The position numbers and the translations under genes are program-made. The notes beneath the pieces are model-generated. The model was not told where the DNA came from, made no database searches, and saw only the letters and a list, made by a program, of their open reading frames with translations. From an uncultured Collinsella sp. (GTDB lineage: Bacteria > Actinomycetota > Coriobacteriia > Coriobacteriales > Coriobacteriaceae), in assembly GCA_958415625.1 (NCBI GenBank), contig CATYZI010000037.1, positions 1 through 21,277 on the forward strand: DNA of 21,277 nt. The letters run 5' to 3'. Position 1 is the first letter of the stretch. Every line of letters begins with the position of its first letter. Shown piece by piece: positions 6,898 to 14,544 of this stretch.

Positions 6898-6938
6898 GAA
6901 GAAACTCCTGCATTTAAAAGTACGTTTTAACTGCAATA

Positions 6939-6967
6939 ACTGTATCGTACCGAGTGGACTCGGTAAA
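6939..6967 (-). promoter_or_regulatory. Possible spoVS promoter with palindrome in the spacer
   Basis: On the minus strand, TTTACC (6967-6962), a 17-bp spacer and TACAGT (6944-6939) give a weak sigma-70-like promoter between the ATPase and spoVS genes. A perfect 7-bp inverted repeat, TACCGAG-TCCA-CTCGGTA (6965-6948), fills the spacer and could be an operator. It has no following T-run, so a terminator is less likely. Confidence 0.3.
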
Positions 6968-6971
6968 GGCA

Positions 6972-8057
6972 CTATTCCTCTTTGGCAAGATCAAAGGTCA
7001 CGGTGATTCGATCACGCGAAACACGGATCTTTGGGTCGCCGCAAAGGTTGAAATAGTACCGGGTGGCAAGGTCATTAAAGTCGCGTTCCACAGCGCGCGA
7101 AAACTGTGCCATGTCATCCTTGGCAATACGTAGCCCGCGACGATCCTTCGCGAGATCGACAGGAGCCGGCGCATGCGAGGACGAATCACGCTCGCGCAGC
7201 AGACGCGCGGTCACACCGCGAACGGGCTTAATCTGCCCTGCCAAAATGCGATGGGCCGTGCGCTCGGACATCTCAAGACCCAAACCCGAACAAATACGGA
7301 TAAAGTCCTCGGCATCAGAAGCAAGGCCTAAACGATCGACAACCGGAAGCTCGCTCTCGTCATCAATGAACAGGAGACGAGACGTATCGAGCCGACTTGA
7401 CGCTTGAGCATAAAGGGTCGCGGCAATCTCAGACGGAGAACCGAGATAGACATCGCAACCACGCAACTCCTCGAGCGCAAACTCACAAGCAGCGCGAATA
7501 ATATTATGTGGACCGCGAGCGCAGACATAACGTCCGTCCTCATCCTTGACGGCCTGGGGCCAGCTGGACTGATCGGCACGCTCACTGAGGCGGTCGGCCG
7601 CAACGCTCACCTTGAAGGCTGAACCAAGATCGACGCCGGACGTGACCACACGGGCCTCGTCGGTGTTCTGCTTAATCGAAAACAATGCCATGCCACGACC
7701 GTGAACGCCCCAACGGTCCATCTTCATGCTCTCGAGCTTGGAGGTAACGCGGGCATCAAAGATTCGCTCTTGCATATCCTGCGGAACGCCAGAACCGTTA
7801 TCCAGAAAGACAAGCGTGCGGACGCCATCTTCCTTGGTCGTGGCGAGATAGACCTTGTCGGCGCCGGCATCGCGAGCATTACGGAGCATTTCGATGACGA
7901 TGTCCTCGACATGCTGAATGTCGTGCTTAGCCTGGCGCCGCTCGGCCTCCGAAACGCGGAGGCGGACATACCCCTCGCCAAGGTTCTCCTCGACGCGAAG
8001 GTTGCCCTCCCCCGACATCGACGCGATAAATGAGATGAGCTCGTTCGCGTCGCTCAT
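6972..8057 (-). CDS. GHKL-fold ATP-binding protein, function unknown
   Basis: A 361-residue protein with an N-terminal GHKL (HSP90/MutL/histidine-kinase-like) ATPase domain: N-box IEMLRNARDAGA (55-66), G1 box DNGSGVP (86-92) and ATP-lid/G2 motif WGVHGRGMALFSIK (116-129). There is no phospho-acceptor His domain, membrane segment or MutL signature, so it is neither a normal sensor kinase nor MutL. The C-terminal 200 residues are not recognisable to me; GLEMSERTAHRILAGQIKPV (260-279) could be helical, and the end resembles a beta-strand pair. The start lies 1 nt from the rny stop, so it is co-translated with RNase Y, occupying the place of ymdB in the Bacillus rny-ymdB-spoVS order. Functional link to RNase Y or SpoVS is inference from position. 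Confidence 0.85.
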   Translation of the reverse strand: MSDANELISFIASMSGEGNLRVEENLGEGYVRLRVSEAERRQAKHDIQHVEDIVIEMLRNARDAGADKVYLATTKEDGVRTLVFLDNGSGVPQDMQERIFDARVTSKLESMKMDRWGVHGRGMALFSIKQNTDEARVVTSGVDLGSAFKVSVAADRLSERADQSSWPQAVKDEDGRYVCARGPHNIIRAACEFALEELRGCDVYLGSPSEIAATLYAQASSRLDTSRLLFIDDESELPVVDRLGLASDAEDFIRICSGLGLEMSERTAHRILAGQIKPVRGVTARLLRERDSSSHAPAPVDLAKDRRGLRIAKDDMAQFSRAVERDFNDLATRYYFNLCGDPKIRVSRDRITVTFDLAKEE

Positions 8058-8058
8058 G

Positions 8059-9609
8059 TTATTTAGCGATATCGACAGCGCGGCTCTCGCGAATCACGAC
8101 GACGCGCACCTGACCGGGATACTCCATCTCTTCCTCGATCTGATGGGCGATATCGTGAGCCAGGACCGTGGACTGGGCATCGGAGATCTTGTCCGGCTGG
8201 ACCATGACGTGGACCTCGCGACCGGCCTGCATGGCATAGGTACGTTCGACGCCGTCATGGGAGTTGGCGATCTCCTCGAGCTTCTCAAGACGCTTGATGT
8301 AGTTCTCGGCAGACTCGCGACGGGCACCGGGGCGAGAGGCAGAGACAGCATCGGCGGCCTGCACCAGGACATCGAGCACCGTGTTGGGGTCGACATCGGC
8401 ATGGTGAGCCTCAATAGCGTGGACGATAACGGGCTTCTCGCCATAACGGCGGGCAAGCTCGGCGCCGATGACGGCATGCGGGCCCTCGACGTCGTGGTCG
8501 ATTGCCTTGCCCAGGTCATGAAGCAGGCCGGCGCGCTTGGCGGTCACAACGTCCAGGCCAAGCTCGGAAGCCATCACGCCGCACAGATCAGAGACCTCGA
8601 GGGAATGCTGAAGCACGTTCTGACCAAACGAGGTACGGTAGCGCAGGGCACCAAGGGTCTTGACGATCTCGGGGTGCAGATCGTGGATGCCGGTATCGAA
8701 GGCAGCCTGCTCGCCAGCCTCGCGCACGCGCTGCTGAACCAGGTCGGCGGCCTTGTGATACATCTCCTCGATACGGGCAGGGTGAATGCGGCCGTCGGCG
8801 ATGAGGTTCTCGAGGGCGACACGGGCGGTCTCACGACGGACCGGGTCGAAGCTCGAAAGAACGACGGTCTCGGGCGTGTCGTCGATCACGAGGTTGACGC
8901 CGGAAACCTGCTCGAAGGTCCGGATGTTGCGACCCTCGCGACCGATGATACGGCCCTTGAGGTCATCAGAGGGAATGTGCACGGAGGTAACGGTAACCTC
9001 GGCAGTGTGGTCGGCAGCGCAGCGCTGAATCGCCAGAGACAGAATCTCCTGGGCGGTCTTGTGGCACTCGGCGCGAACCTGCTGCTCGGACTCGCGAATG
9101 ATCGTGGCGGCCTCGTGGGTGACCTCGCCGCGAACCTTATCGAGGAGCTCCTTGTGGGCGTCCTCGCGGGTAAGGTCGGCGATACGCTCGAGCTCGGAGG
9201 TCTGCTTTGCACAGAGCTCCTCGAGCTCACGGGAGCGCTTCTCGACCTGACCGGCCTGGCTGGACAGCTGATGCTCGCGCTTGTCGAGAGCGTCGTTGCG
9301 GCGATCAAGGGATTCCTCGCGCTGCATCACGCGGTTCTCGAGCGTACGAATCTCGTTCTTACGCTGCTTGTCCTCGGCCTCGGCGGCCTGCTTGTTCTTG
9401 ATGATCTCCTCTTTAGCCTCGAGCAGAGCCTCTTTTTTGAGGGTCTCGGCCTGACGCTTAGCATCACCGATCAGGGACTCAGCCTGTGCGTGTGCCGACT
9501 GGATTTTTTCGTCGGCCTCGTGAAGACTACCCTGCTTGGCGGTGCGCATGTAGGCAATGGCGGCGATGGCACCCAAAACGATGCCAACGAGCGCTGCGAT
9601 GATAGGCAT
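8059..9609 (-). CDS. rny: Ribonuclease Y
   Basis: Membrane-anchored endoribonuclease that initiates mRNA decay. The ATG at 9609 (MPIIAAL) is preferred over a GTG at 9615 because the AGGAG Shine-Dalgarno sits 5 nt before the ATG and abuts the GTG. It has 516 residues: an N-terminal membrane helix (about 3-20), a long charged coiled coil (about 25-190), a KH domain with the GRIIGREGRN loop (219-228), and an HD domain with GLLHDLGKAIDHD (HD pair near 364-365) and a later EAHH. Lengths and order fit the family. It has a promoter of its own and a leader of about 160 nt with two hairpins. The downstream ATPase gene is separated by one base. RNase J is encoded about 10 kb away. Confidence 0.97.
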   Translation of the reverse strand: MPIIAALVGIVLGAIAAIAYMRTAKQGSLHEADEKIQSAHAQAESLIGDAKRQAETLKKEALLEAKEEIIKNKQAAEAEDKQRKNEIRTLENRVMQREESLDRRNDALDKREHQLSSQAGQVEKRSRELEELCAKQTSELERIADLTREDAHKELLDKVRGEVTHEAATIIRESEQQVRAECHKTAQEILSLAIQRCAADHTAEVTVTSVHIPSDDLKGRIIGREGRNIRTFEQVSGVNLVIDDTPETVVLSSFDPVRRETARVALENLIADGRIHPARIEEMYHKAADLVQQRVREAGEQAAFDTGIHDLHPEIVKTLGALRYRTSFGQNVLQHSLEVSDLCGVMASELGLDVVTAKRAGLLHDLGKAIDHDVEGPHAVIGAELARRYGEKPVIVHAIEAHHADVDPNTVLDVLVQAADAVSASRPGARRESAENYIKRLEKLEEIANSHDGVERTYAMQAGREVHVMVQPDKISDAQSTVLAHDIAHQIEEEMEYPGQVRVVVIRESRAVDIAK

Positions 9610-9644
9610 GCTCACTCCTTTTTATGGATTCGTTACACAACAAA

Positions 9645-9670
9645 GCGAACCGTCCTTACGAACGGCTCGC
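9645..9670 (-). promoter_or_regulatory. Leader hairpin upstream of rny
   Basis: On the minus strand GCGAGCCGT and ACGGTTCGC can pair over 9 bp (one G-U) around an 8-nt loop. It lies about 35 nt upstream of the rny ATG, well clear of the Shine-Dalgarno, and is followed by a TTTGTTGTG stretch. It could be an attenuator, a stabiliser or an RNase Y target in the rny leader; the sequence does not decide between these. Confidence 0.4.
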
Positions 9671-9731
9671 GACATTTGAGTAATATGGGCGCAGCTTATG
9701 CGGGTCGGATACAGATAAACATATAAACAAA

Positions 9732-9746
9732 CTCATCACAGATGAG
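9732..9746 (-). terminator. Weak terminator/attenuator between recX and rny
   Basis: Minus-strand CTCATC-TGT-GATGAG is a perfect 6-bp hairpin followed by TTTGTTTAT. It could end recA-recX transcripts. Because it lies about 25 nt after the predicted rny start site, it could also act as an attenuator in the rny leader. The stem is short and AT-rich, so confidence is low. Confidence 0.35.
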
Positions 9747-9775
9747 CACATATCACAAAGCAAATGACGCTGTTT

Positions 9776-9804
9776 ATCGTACGTTGAACCACAACAACTG
9801 TCAA
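9776..9804 (-). promoter_or_regulatory. Promoter of the rny operon
   Basis: Minus-strand -35 TTGACA (9804-9799) is an exact consensus hexamer, followed by a 17-bp spacer and -10 TACGAT (9781-9776). The start site should be near 9769, leaving a leader of about 160 nt before the rny ATG. The remaining intergenic bases up to the recX stop (9867) show no gene. Confidence 0.65.
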
Positions 9805-9866
9805 ATAAATGCCCCCAACACGGCGGCTAAAACACGGTGAGCGGCAGGGCCACAAAACGCATACGC

Positions 9867-10559
9867 CTAAACCGCACATTCCTCGCGTTCGGCATCGAGA
9901 CGTGCCTTAACGGCATCGGCGGCGATATGATACGAGAAGCCCTTGCCCATCAAAAACCGAACCAGTTTTTCGAATCCGCGCGTCTCTGGAACACGCCGCT
10001 TGGCGAGCAGGGCTGACGCACGCGCCAAATCGTCTTCGACGGCAAAATAATCCTCGGGATAACCGGGAATGTCATCGAGCACGACATGACGGCGCTTGAG
10101 CTCGGTCTCGATTTTGCGCTGTCCCCAACCGCGCCGCTTGCGCTCCTCGATAAAGTACGAGCAAAAGCGGTTCTCGTCTAAAAAGCGATACTCGGTGGCG
10201 CGCTCGACGGCGAAATCGATTGCGGTCTGGTGAAAGCCGTAGCGAGCCAGCTTGTCACGGACCTCGCCCGTCGCATGGTCGCGGCGCGATAACATCTCGG
10301 TCACCATGGTAAGTGCACATTTACGCTCGACGAGCTGCACCGCCTCACGAAAGTTGTCCCAATCACAGGGAAGATCGGGGCGGTTTTTGACATACAGGCG
10401 CGCGACCCGCACGGGAATCCAAATGGACCGCTCAAAACCGCCCTCAAGCTCACAATCGATATGTGCGCAAGGCTTTTTGGACGCATACCCGCTCGAGAAC
10501 GAGGAGGCCGCCTTCTTATCGGGAAAGACGACCGTGGCCTCGGTCACCGTATACGACAT
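9867..10559 (-). CDS. recX: Regulatory protein RecX
   Basis: RecX binds RecA filaments and modulates recombinase and co-protease activity. The 230-residue protein has an N-terminal extension (about 1-80) and the usual helical RecX repeats: a segment with LSRRDHATGEVRDKLARYGF (about 90-109), then FLDENRFCSYFIEERKRRGWGQRKIETELKRR-type sequence (about 125-160) and a final VRFLMGKGFSYHIAADAV repeat near 200-217. It begins 11 nt after the recA stop codon, with no strong Shine-Dalgarno, so expression probably depends on coupling with recA. As part of the recA transcript it should be SOS-induced through the box at 11758-11771. The internal similarity is low, as usual for RecX, but the recA linkage makes the call secure. 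Confidence 0.93.
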   Translation of the reverse strand: MSYTVTEATVVFPDKKAASSFSSGYASKKPCAHIDCELEGGFERSIWIPVRVARLYVKNRPDLPCDWDNFREAVQLVERKCALTMVTEMLSRRDHATGEVRDKLARYGFHQTAIDFAVERATEYRFLDENRFCSYFIEERKRRGWGQRKIETELKRRHVVLDDIPGYPEDYFAVEDDLARASALLAKRRVPETRGFEKLVRFLMGKGFSYHIAADAVKARLDAEREECAV

Positions 10560-10570
10560 GAGCGCAACCG

Positions 10571-11719
10571 CTACTCGTCGTCATCATCGAGCATGGCGGA
10601 ACCATCGATGGCGTAAAGCTCGTCAAACTCCTCAGGCGCAGGCTGATCGGTCAGCTCGACCTCGGATGGAGCATCGTCGTCAAACTCAAGCCCGCAGGCA
10701 AGGCGGACCTTATGCTCAATCTCGTCGGCGCAATCAGGGTGTTCGCGCAGGAACGCCTTGGCGGCCTCGCGACCGTTGCCGAGCTTGTCCTCGCCATAGG
10801 CAAACCAGGAGCCCATCTTCTTGCAGATGCCGCACTCGACAGCCATGTCCAGAATCGAGCCCTCCTTAGAGATGCCCGTACCGTACATGATGTCGAACTC
10901 AGCAGAACGGAACGGAGCTGCCACCTTGTTCTTAACGACCTTGGCGCGCACGCGGTTACCGATAACCTCATCCTTAAGCTTAATGCTGTCGATGCGGCGA
11001 ATGTCGATACGCACCGAAGAGAAGAACTTAAGGGCGCGGCCGCCCGTCGTGGTCTCGGGGTTGCCGAACATGACGCCGATCTTCTCTCGCAGCTGGTTAA
11101 TGAAGATGCATGTCGTGTTGGACTTGGACAGCGAGCCGGCGAGCTTGCGGAGCGCCTGACTCATCAGGCGAGCTTGCAAACCGACCGTGGTATCGCCGAT
11201 CTCTCCCTCGATCTCGGCACGCGGGGTCAGCGCGGCGACGGAGTCGACGACGATGGCATCGATGGCGCCGGAACGCACGAGCATGTCAACAATCTCGAGC
11301 GCCTGCTCACCCGTATCAGGCTGGGAAATCAGTACCTCGTCGATATCCACGCCAATGCGCGCGGCATACGTGGGATCGAGCGCGTGCTCGGCATCGATAA
11401 ATGCCACCACGCCACCCATTGCCTGGGCCTCGGCCAGGATCTCAAGCGAAAGCGTCGTCTTACCGGAGGACTCAGGACCGTAAATCTCGACGATGCGGCC
11501 GCGCGGCACACCGCCGATACCCAGAGCGGCATCGAGTGCCAGAGCGCCCGTAGGGATGGCCTCGACCTCGAGCTCGGGGCCACCGTCGCCGTACCTCATG
11601 ATGGAACCCTGGCCGAATTTCTTCTCGATCTCGGCCTTGGTGGTGGCGATCATCTCATCGCGCTCTTTACCCGTCGTGCGAGCATGAACGGTACGTACGG
11701 GACCTGAATTCTTGGCCAT
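10571..11719 (-). CDS. recA: Recombinase RecA
   Basis: DNA-strand-exchange ATPase and co-protease for LexA cleavage. The ATG at 11719 (MAKNSGPV) is chosen because AGGAGG lies 7 nt upstream; a TTG at 11740 would lie upstream of that Shine-Dalgarno. It has 382 residues with the P-loop GPESSGKT (81-88), Walker B segment IVVDSVAAL, the L2-loop region FINQLREKIGVMFGNPETTTGG, and an acidic C-terminal tail ending MLDDDDE. No intein interrupts it, unlike M. tuberculosis RecA. It has its own promoter with a perfect SOS box in the spacer. A perfect hairpin terminator of the upstream cinA operon lies at 11946-11969. recX follows after 11 nt. Confidence 0.99.
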   Translation of the reverse strand: MAKNSGPVRTVHARTTGKERDEMIATTKAEIEKKFGQGSIMRYGDGGPELEVEAIPTGALALDAALGIGGVPRGRIVEIYGPESSGKTTLSLEILAEAQAMGGVVAFIDAEHALDPTYAARIGVDIDEVLISQPDTGEQALEIVDMLVRSGAIDAIVVDSVAALTPRAEIEGEIGDTTVGLQARLMSQALRKLAGSLSKSNTTCIFINQLREKIGVMFGNPETTTGGRALKFFSSVRIDIRRIDSIKLKDEVIGNRVRAKVVKNKVAAPFRSAEFDIMYGTGISKEGSILDMAVECGICKKMGSWFAYGEDKLGNGREAAKAFLREHPDCADEIEHKVRLACGLEFDDDAPSEVELTDQPAPEEFDELYAIDGSAMLDDDDE

Positions 11720-11749
11720 GAAAAGCCCTCCTCTTAACAACCTGCATCG

Positions 11750-11778
11750 ATAATAAACGAACGGCTGTTCGTGGTCAA
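11750..11778 (-). promoter_or_regulatory. recA promoter
   Basis: Minus-strand -35 TTGACC (11778-11773), a 17-bp spacer and -10 TATTAT (11755-11750). The start site should be near 11743, giving a short leader before the ATG at 11719. The SOS box lies wholly within the spacer. Confidence 0.82.
11758..11771. promoter_or_regulatory. SOS box of recA (LexA operator)
   Basis: CGAACGGCTGTTCG has a perfect GAAC-N4-GTTC core (11759-11770) with matching outer C/G. It sits between the -35 and -10 of the recA promoter, the classical steric-block position. Confidence 0.93.
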
Positions 11779-11820
11779 CCGTTCAGATAAATCATATGCA
11801 GGCAGTCTTTCCAAAACCCA

Positions 11821-11857
11821 ACCAAACGCCGACCTAACACTGACCAAATGCTTGACC
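11821..11857. repeat. Imperfect direct repeat upstream of recA
   Basis: ACCAAACGCCGACC (11821-11834) and ACCAAATGCTTGACC (11843-11857) are similar copies offset by 22 bp, about two helical turns. They lie about 80-115 bp upstream of the predicted recA start site. They could be an activator site; no regulator is suggested by the sequence. Confidence 0.3.
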
Positions 11858-11945
11858 ACAAAGGGGCAAATAAGAACAAGAAAGGCAAAAATACACCTAT
11901 GACCAGCGCAAACGCTAAATTCGTCAGGGGTCCCTATCTCCACAA

Positions 11946-11969
11946 TTAAGGGGCCCGAAGGCCCCTTAA
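11946..11969 (-). terminator. Terminator hairpin of the rnj-cinA operon
   Basis: Minus-strand TTAAGGGGCC-TTCG-GGCCCCTTAA is a perfect 10-bp stem closed by a C(UUCG)G loop, very stable as RNA. It begins 7 nt after the cinA stop. The tail TTGTG after the stem is a poor T-run, so termination efficiency is uncertain. With the A/T ends included it is symmetrical, but no plus-strand gene ends here. Confidence 0.7.
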
Positions 11970-11976
11970 AACACGT

Positions 11977-12513
11977 CTATTCCATAGAGTTAAGCACAAG
12001 GGCAATGCGTCCCAATGCCTCCGCGACCGCATGGGCACGAACACACGAACGGTCGCCCTCATAGTGGCAGCGCACAGAGTCCACGACCGGCACTTCCCCA
12101 TCAGCCGCGCGATACGCCCAGCCAATATAGAAAGTGCCAGCCGGATCGTCCTCAGTGCCGCCGCCGGGGCCGGCATAACCCGTTGCGCTCACTGCAATAT
12201 CGCTCTGGTACAGCTCCAGCGAACGCGCCGCCATCTCGCGCGCGGTCTGATGCGACACCGCGGTATAGCGGTCGAGCGTCTCCTGATCAACACCCAAAAC
12301 GCGATGCTTGATCTCATCGCAGTAGGTCACCGCACCGCCACGCAGCACCGCCGAGGCGCCCGGGATATCGGCAATCGTCGAGGCGATCATACCTGCTGTC
12401 AGCGACTCAGCCGTCGAAACCGTCACGCCCCGAGCGCTCGCGCGCTCGACAATATGACGCGCCAGCTCCTCGTTATGTGCGGAAATCTGCTCAAAAGAGT
12501 CCGTCATACCCAC
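11977..12513 (-). CDS. cinA: CinA C-terminal domain amidohydrolase (PncC-type)
   Basis: Nicotinamide-nucleotide amidohydrolase family; known members convert NMN to NaMN in the NAD pyridine-nucleotide cycle. The 178 residues cover only the CinA C-terminal domain: STAESLTAGMIAS (33-45), GGAVTY (59-64), and SATGYAGPGGGTEDDPAGTFYIGW in the middle of the chain. The N-terminal MoCF-like domain of full CinA is absent, which is a common stand-alone architecture. The start is uncertain: GTG at 12513 (AGG 5 nt upstream) or ATG at 12507. It follows pgsA by about 6 nt and is the last gene before the strong hairpin at 11946-11969. The pgsA-cinA-recA neighbourhood is common in Gram-positive bacteria. Confidence 0.93.
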   Translation of the reverse strand: MGMTDSFEQISAHNEELARHIVERASARGVTVSTAESLTAGMIASTIADIPGASAVLRGGAVTYCDEIKHRVLGVDQETLDRYTAVSHQTAREMAARSLELYQSDIAVSATGYAGPGGGTEDDPAGTFYIGWAYRAADGEVPVVDSVRCHYEGDRSCVRAHAVAEALGRIALVLNSME

Positions 12514-12519
12514 CAGAAC

Positions 12520-13158
12520 CTAGACCGAAAAGACGATCTTGCGGCAGTTCCAGAAGTACTGGGCGCCCGAGATAACGGTCAGGACAACGGCAACGGCGTA
12601 CAGGAAGCGCGACACCGAGTAGATGCCGAGCGTCAGCGCCAGCGGGCCAAGGTGCAAGCCGGCCATCGCAAAGACGCACAGGTAACCGCAGATGGAGACC
12701 ATCGTGGTCGCCGTCTTGTACTTGCCAAGCTTATCGGCGGCAACGACCACGCCGGCGGCACTCGCAACCATGCGCAGGGCGCTTACCAGCAGCTCGCGGA
12801 ACAAGATGATGAACACGGACCAAACCGACACGGCACCAAAGTCCAAGAATAGCAGCAGGGCCGAGAATACGAGCAGCTTGTCGGCGATGGGGTCCAAGAA
12901 TTTACCGAAGTCGGTAATCTCGTTGCGCGAGCGCGCCAGGTAGCCGTCAACCTTATCGGTGCACGACAGGATGACGTACAGAATGAAGGCAGCGGCGGCG
13001 AGCGGGCCGTCGAAGGTGCTCCAATCTGTACCGGCAACACTCGTGTGAGAAAGCGCCGACACAATCATGAACACCGGGATAAAGACGATGCGAACGCACG
13101 TCACGATGTTGGCGGGCGTCCAAACACTCGTCAGTTCCTTATTGCTCTCGTTTGCCAC
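12520..13158 (-). CDS. pgsA: CDP-diacylglycerol-glycerol-3-phosphate phosphatidyltransferase
   Basis: Makes phosphatidylglycerol phosphate from CDP-diacylglycerol and glycerol-3-phosphate in the membrane. The 212 residues have several hydrophobic segments and the complete CDP-alcohol phosphotransferase motif: D68-x2-D71-G72-x2-A75-R76-x8-G85-x3-D89-x3-D93. The N-terminal NIVTCVRIVFIPVF is typical of PgsA. The start is a GTG at 13158 with AGGAG 6 nt upstream; that Shine-Dalgarno overlaps the rimO stop (TAGGAG). A different CDP-alcohol transferase cannot be fully excluded because the family shares this motif, but the N-terminus and context favour PgsA. Lies between rimO and cinA within one operon. 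Confidence 0.93.
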   Translation of the reverse strand: MANESNKELTSVWTPANIVTCVRIVFIPVFMIVSALSHTSVAGTDWSTFDGPLAAAAFILYVILSCTDKVDGYLARSRNEITDFGKFLDPIADKLLVFSALLLFLDFGAVSVWSVFIILFRELLVSALRMVASAAGVVVAADKLGKYKTATTMVSICGYLCVFAMAGLHLGPLALTLGIYSVSRFLYAVAVVLTVISGAQYFWNCRKIVFSV

Positions 13159-13167
13159 GACGCTCTC

Positions 13168-14517
13168 CTACTCCACAACATGGCCGATAAGCTCATAGCA
13201 GAAGCTATCGGTAAACTCGACCGTCAGAATATCGCCCACAGATGCCTCGCTGGCATCCAGATGCACCGCGCCATCGGAATCAGGCGCCTGGAACCAGGCA
13301 TGTCCGATCAGCTCGGCGCCGTCCTCGGTCTCTTCGATACCGTCGACAATCACCTGGGCGCGCTCGCCCACATGTGCGGCAGTTGCAGCAAAACCGAGCG
13401 ACTCGGCCAGGTCCATGGCCTCCTGGGCGCGCTCGAGCTTGACCTCTTCGTCGACCTGGCCCTCCATCTTGGCGGCCAGGCTGCCCTCCTCCTGCGAGTA
13501 GGCAAAGACGCTCGTGTAGTCGAAGCCGACGGTGTCCATAAAGTCGATAAGGTCGCGGAACTCGTCGTCGGTCTCGGTCGGGAAGCCGACCATGGCCGTG
13601 GAACGGATCACGATGCCGGGGATGCGCTCACGCAGATCGCGGAACAGGTCCTCGAGCTCCTGGCGCGAACCAGAACGGCGCATAGCCTTGAGGATGCGCG
13701 CGTCGCAGTGCTGCACGGGGATATCGATATAGGGCAGCACCTCGGGGGTATCGCGAATCGTCTCGATAAGCTCGTCGGACATGCCCTCAGGCTGCAGGTA
13801 GAGAACACGGACCCAGACGTTCTGCGGACGCACGGCCTCGGCTACGGCGCGCAGCAGCTGCGCCAGATTGCGCGGCGAGCCCTCGGCGACGTCACCATCC
13901 GCAAAGTCGGTGCCCCAGATGCCCGTGTCCTGGCCGATCAGCACGATCTCTCGCACGCCACCGGCAACCAAGTCGCGCACCTCGGAAATAATGCTCTCGG
14001 CATTGCGCGAGTGATAACGACCGCGGATATACGGGATCATGCAGAAGCTACAGAAGCGGTTGCAGCCATCGGAGATCTTGACGTAGGCGACAGCGCCCTC
14101 GACGGTGCGCTTGACCTGCGGAATATAGGCGGCAATCTCGCGCTCGACGCCCAGCACGCCATCGATGACCGCCACGATGCCATCCTCCTCGTCGGCCTTC
14201 ACAAAGGCAGCGACCTCGGGCAGCTCATCGGGCAGATCGTCGCCATAGCGCGACGGCACACAGCCGCACATGACGATGGGGCAAGAACGAACGCCGTCCT
14301 GAACCTCGTTGGCGAGCTCGAGCGTGGTCTCGATGCTCTCGGACGTTGCGGAGGCGAGGAACGAGCATGTATTGACGATGGCGATATCGGCATCCTGTGG
14401 GTCGAATGCCTCCTCGTAGCCCGCGGCGGTCAAAAGAGAACGCATGCGGTCGGTGTCAACCTCGTTCTTAGCGCACCCGAGGGTGATGTAGAGCACGGAG
14501 CCCAACGGTGTATCCAT
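13168..14517 (-). CDS. rimO: Ribosomal protein S12 methylthiotransferase RimO
   Basis: Radical-SAM enzyme that methylthiolates an aspartate of ribosomal protein S12. The 449 residues begin with LYITLGCAKNEVDTDRM (C15), as in RimO rather than MiaB (which has FGCQMN). The other auxiliary cysteines are C51 (NTCSFL) and C86 (CGCVPSRY), and the SAM-cluster motif CNRFCSFC is at 152-159, followed by IPYIRGRYHSR. A TRAM domain ends the protein. AGGA lies 12 nt upstream of the ATG, slightly long. Sits between yajQ and pgsA with gaps of 27 and 9 nt. With MiaB at 5164-6534, the window encodes both main bacterial methylthiotransferases. Confidence 0.97.
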   Translation of the reverse strand: MDTPLGSVLYITLGCAKNEVDTDRMRSLLTAAGYEEAFDPQDADIAIVNTCSFLASATSESIETTLELANEVQDGVRSCPIVMCGCVPSRYGDDLPDELPEVAAFVKADEEDGIVAVIDGVLGVEREIAAYIPQVKRTVEGAVAYVKISDGCNRFCSFCMIPYIRGRYHSRNAESIISEVRDLVAGGVREIVLIGQDTGIWGTDFADGDVAEGSPRNLAQLLRAVAEAVRPQNVWVRVLYLQPEGMSDELIETIRDTPEVLPYIDIPVQHCDARILKAMRRSGSRQELEDLFRDLRERIPGIVIRSTAMVGFPTETDDEFRDLIDFMDTVGFDYTSVFAYSQEEGSLAAKMEGQVDEEVKLERAQEAMDLAESLGFAATAAHVGERAQVIVDGIEETEDGAELIGHAWFQAPDSDGAVHLDASEASVGDILTVEFTDSFCYELIGHVVE

Positions 14518-14544
14518 GTTGAAGAGCAGTCCTTTCGAATGATA

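Noticed and set aside
7918..9726. A 602-codon plus-strand open frame opposite rny and the GHKL gene start.
   Set aside because: Antisense of the rny coiled coil and HD domain; low-complexity composition and no recognisable domain.
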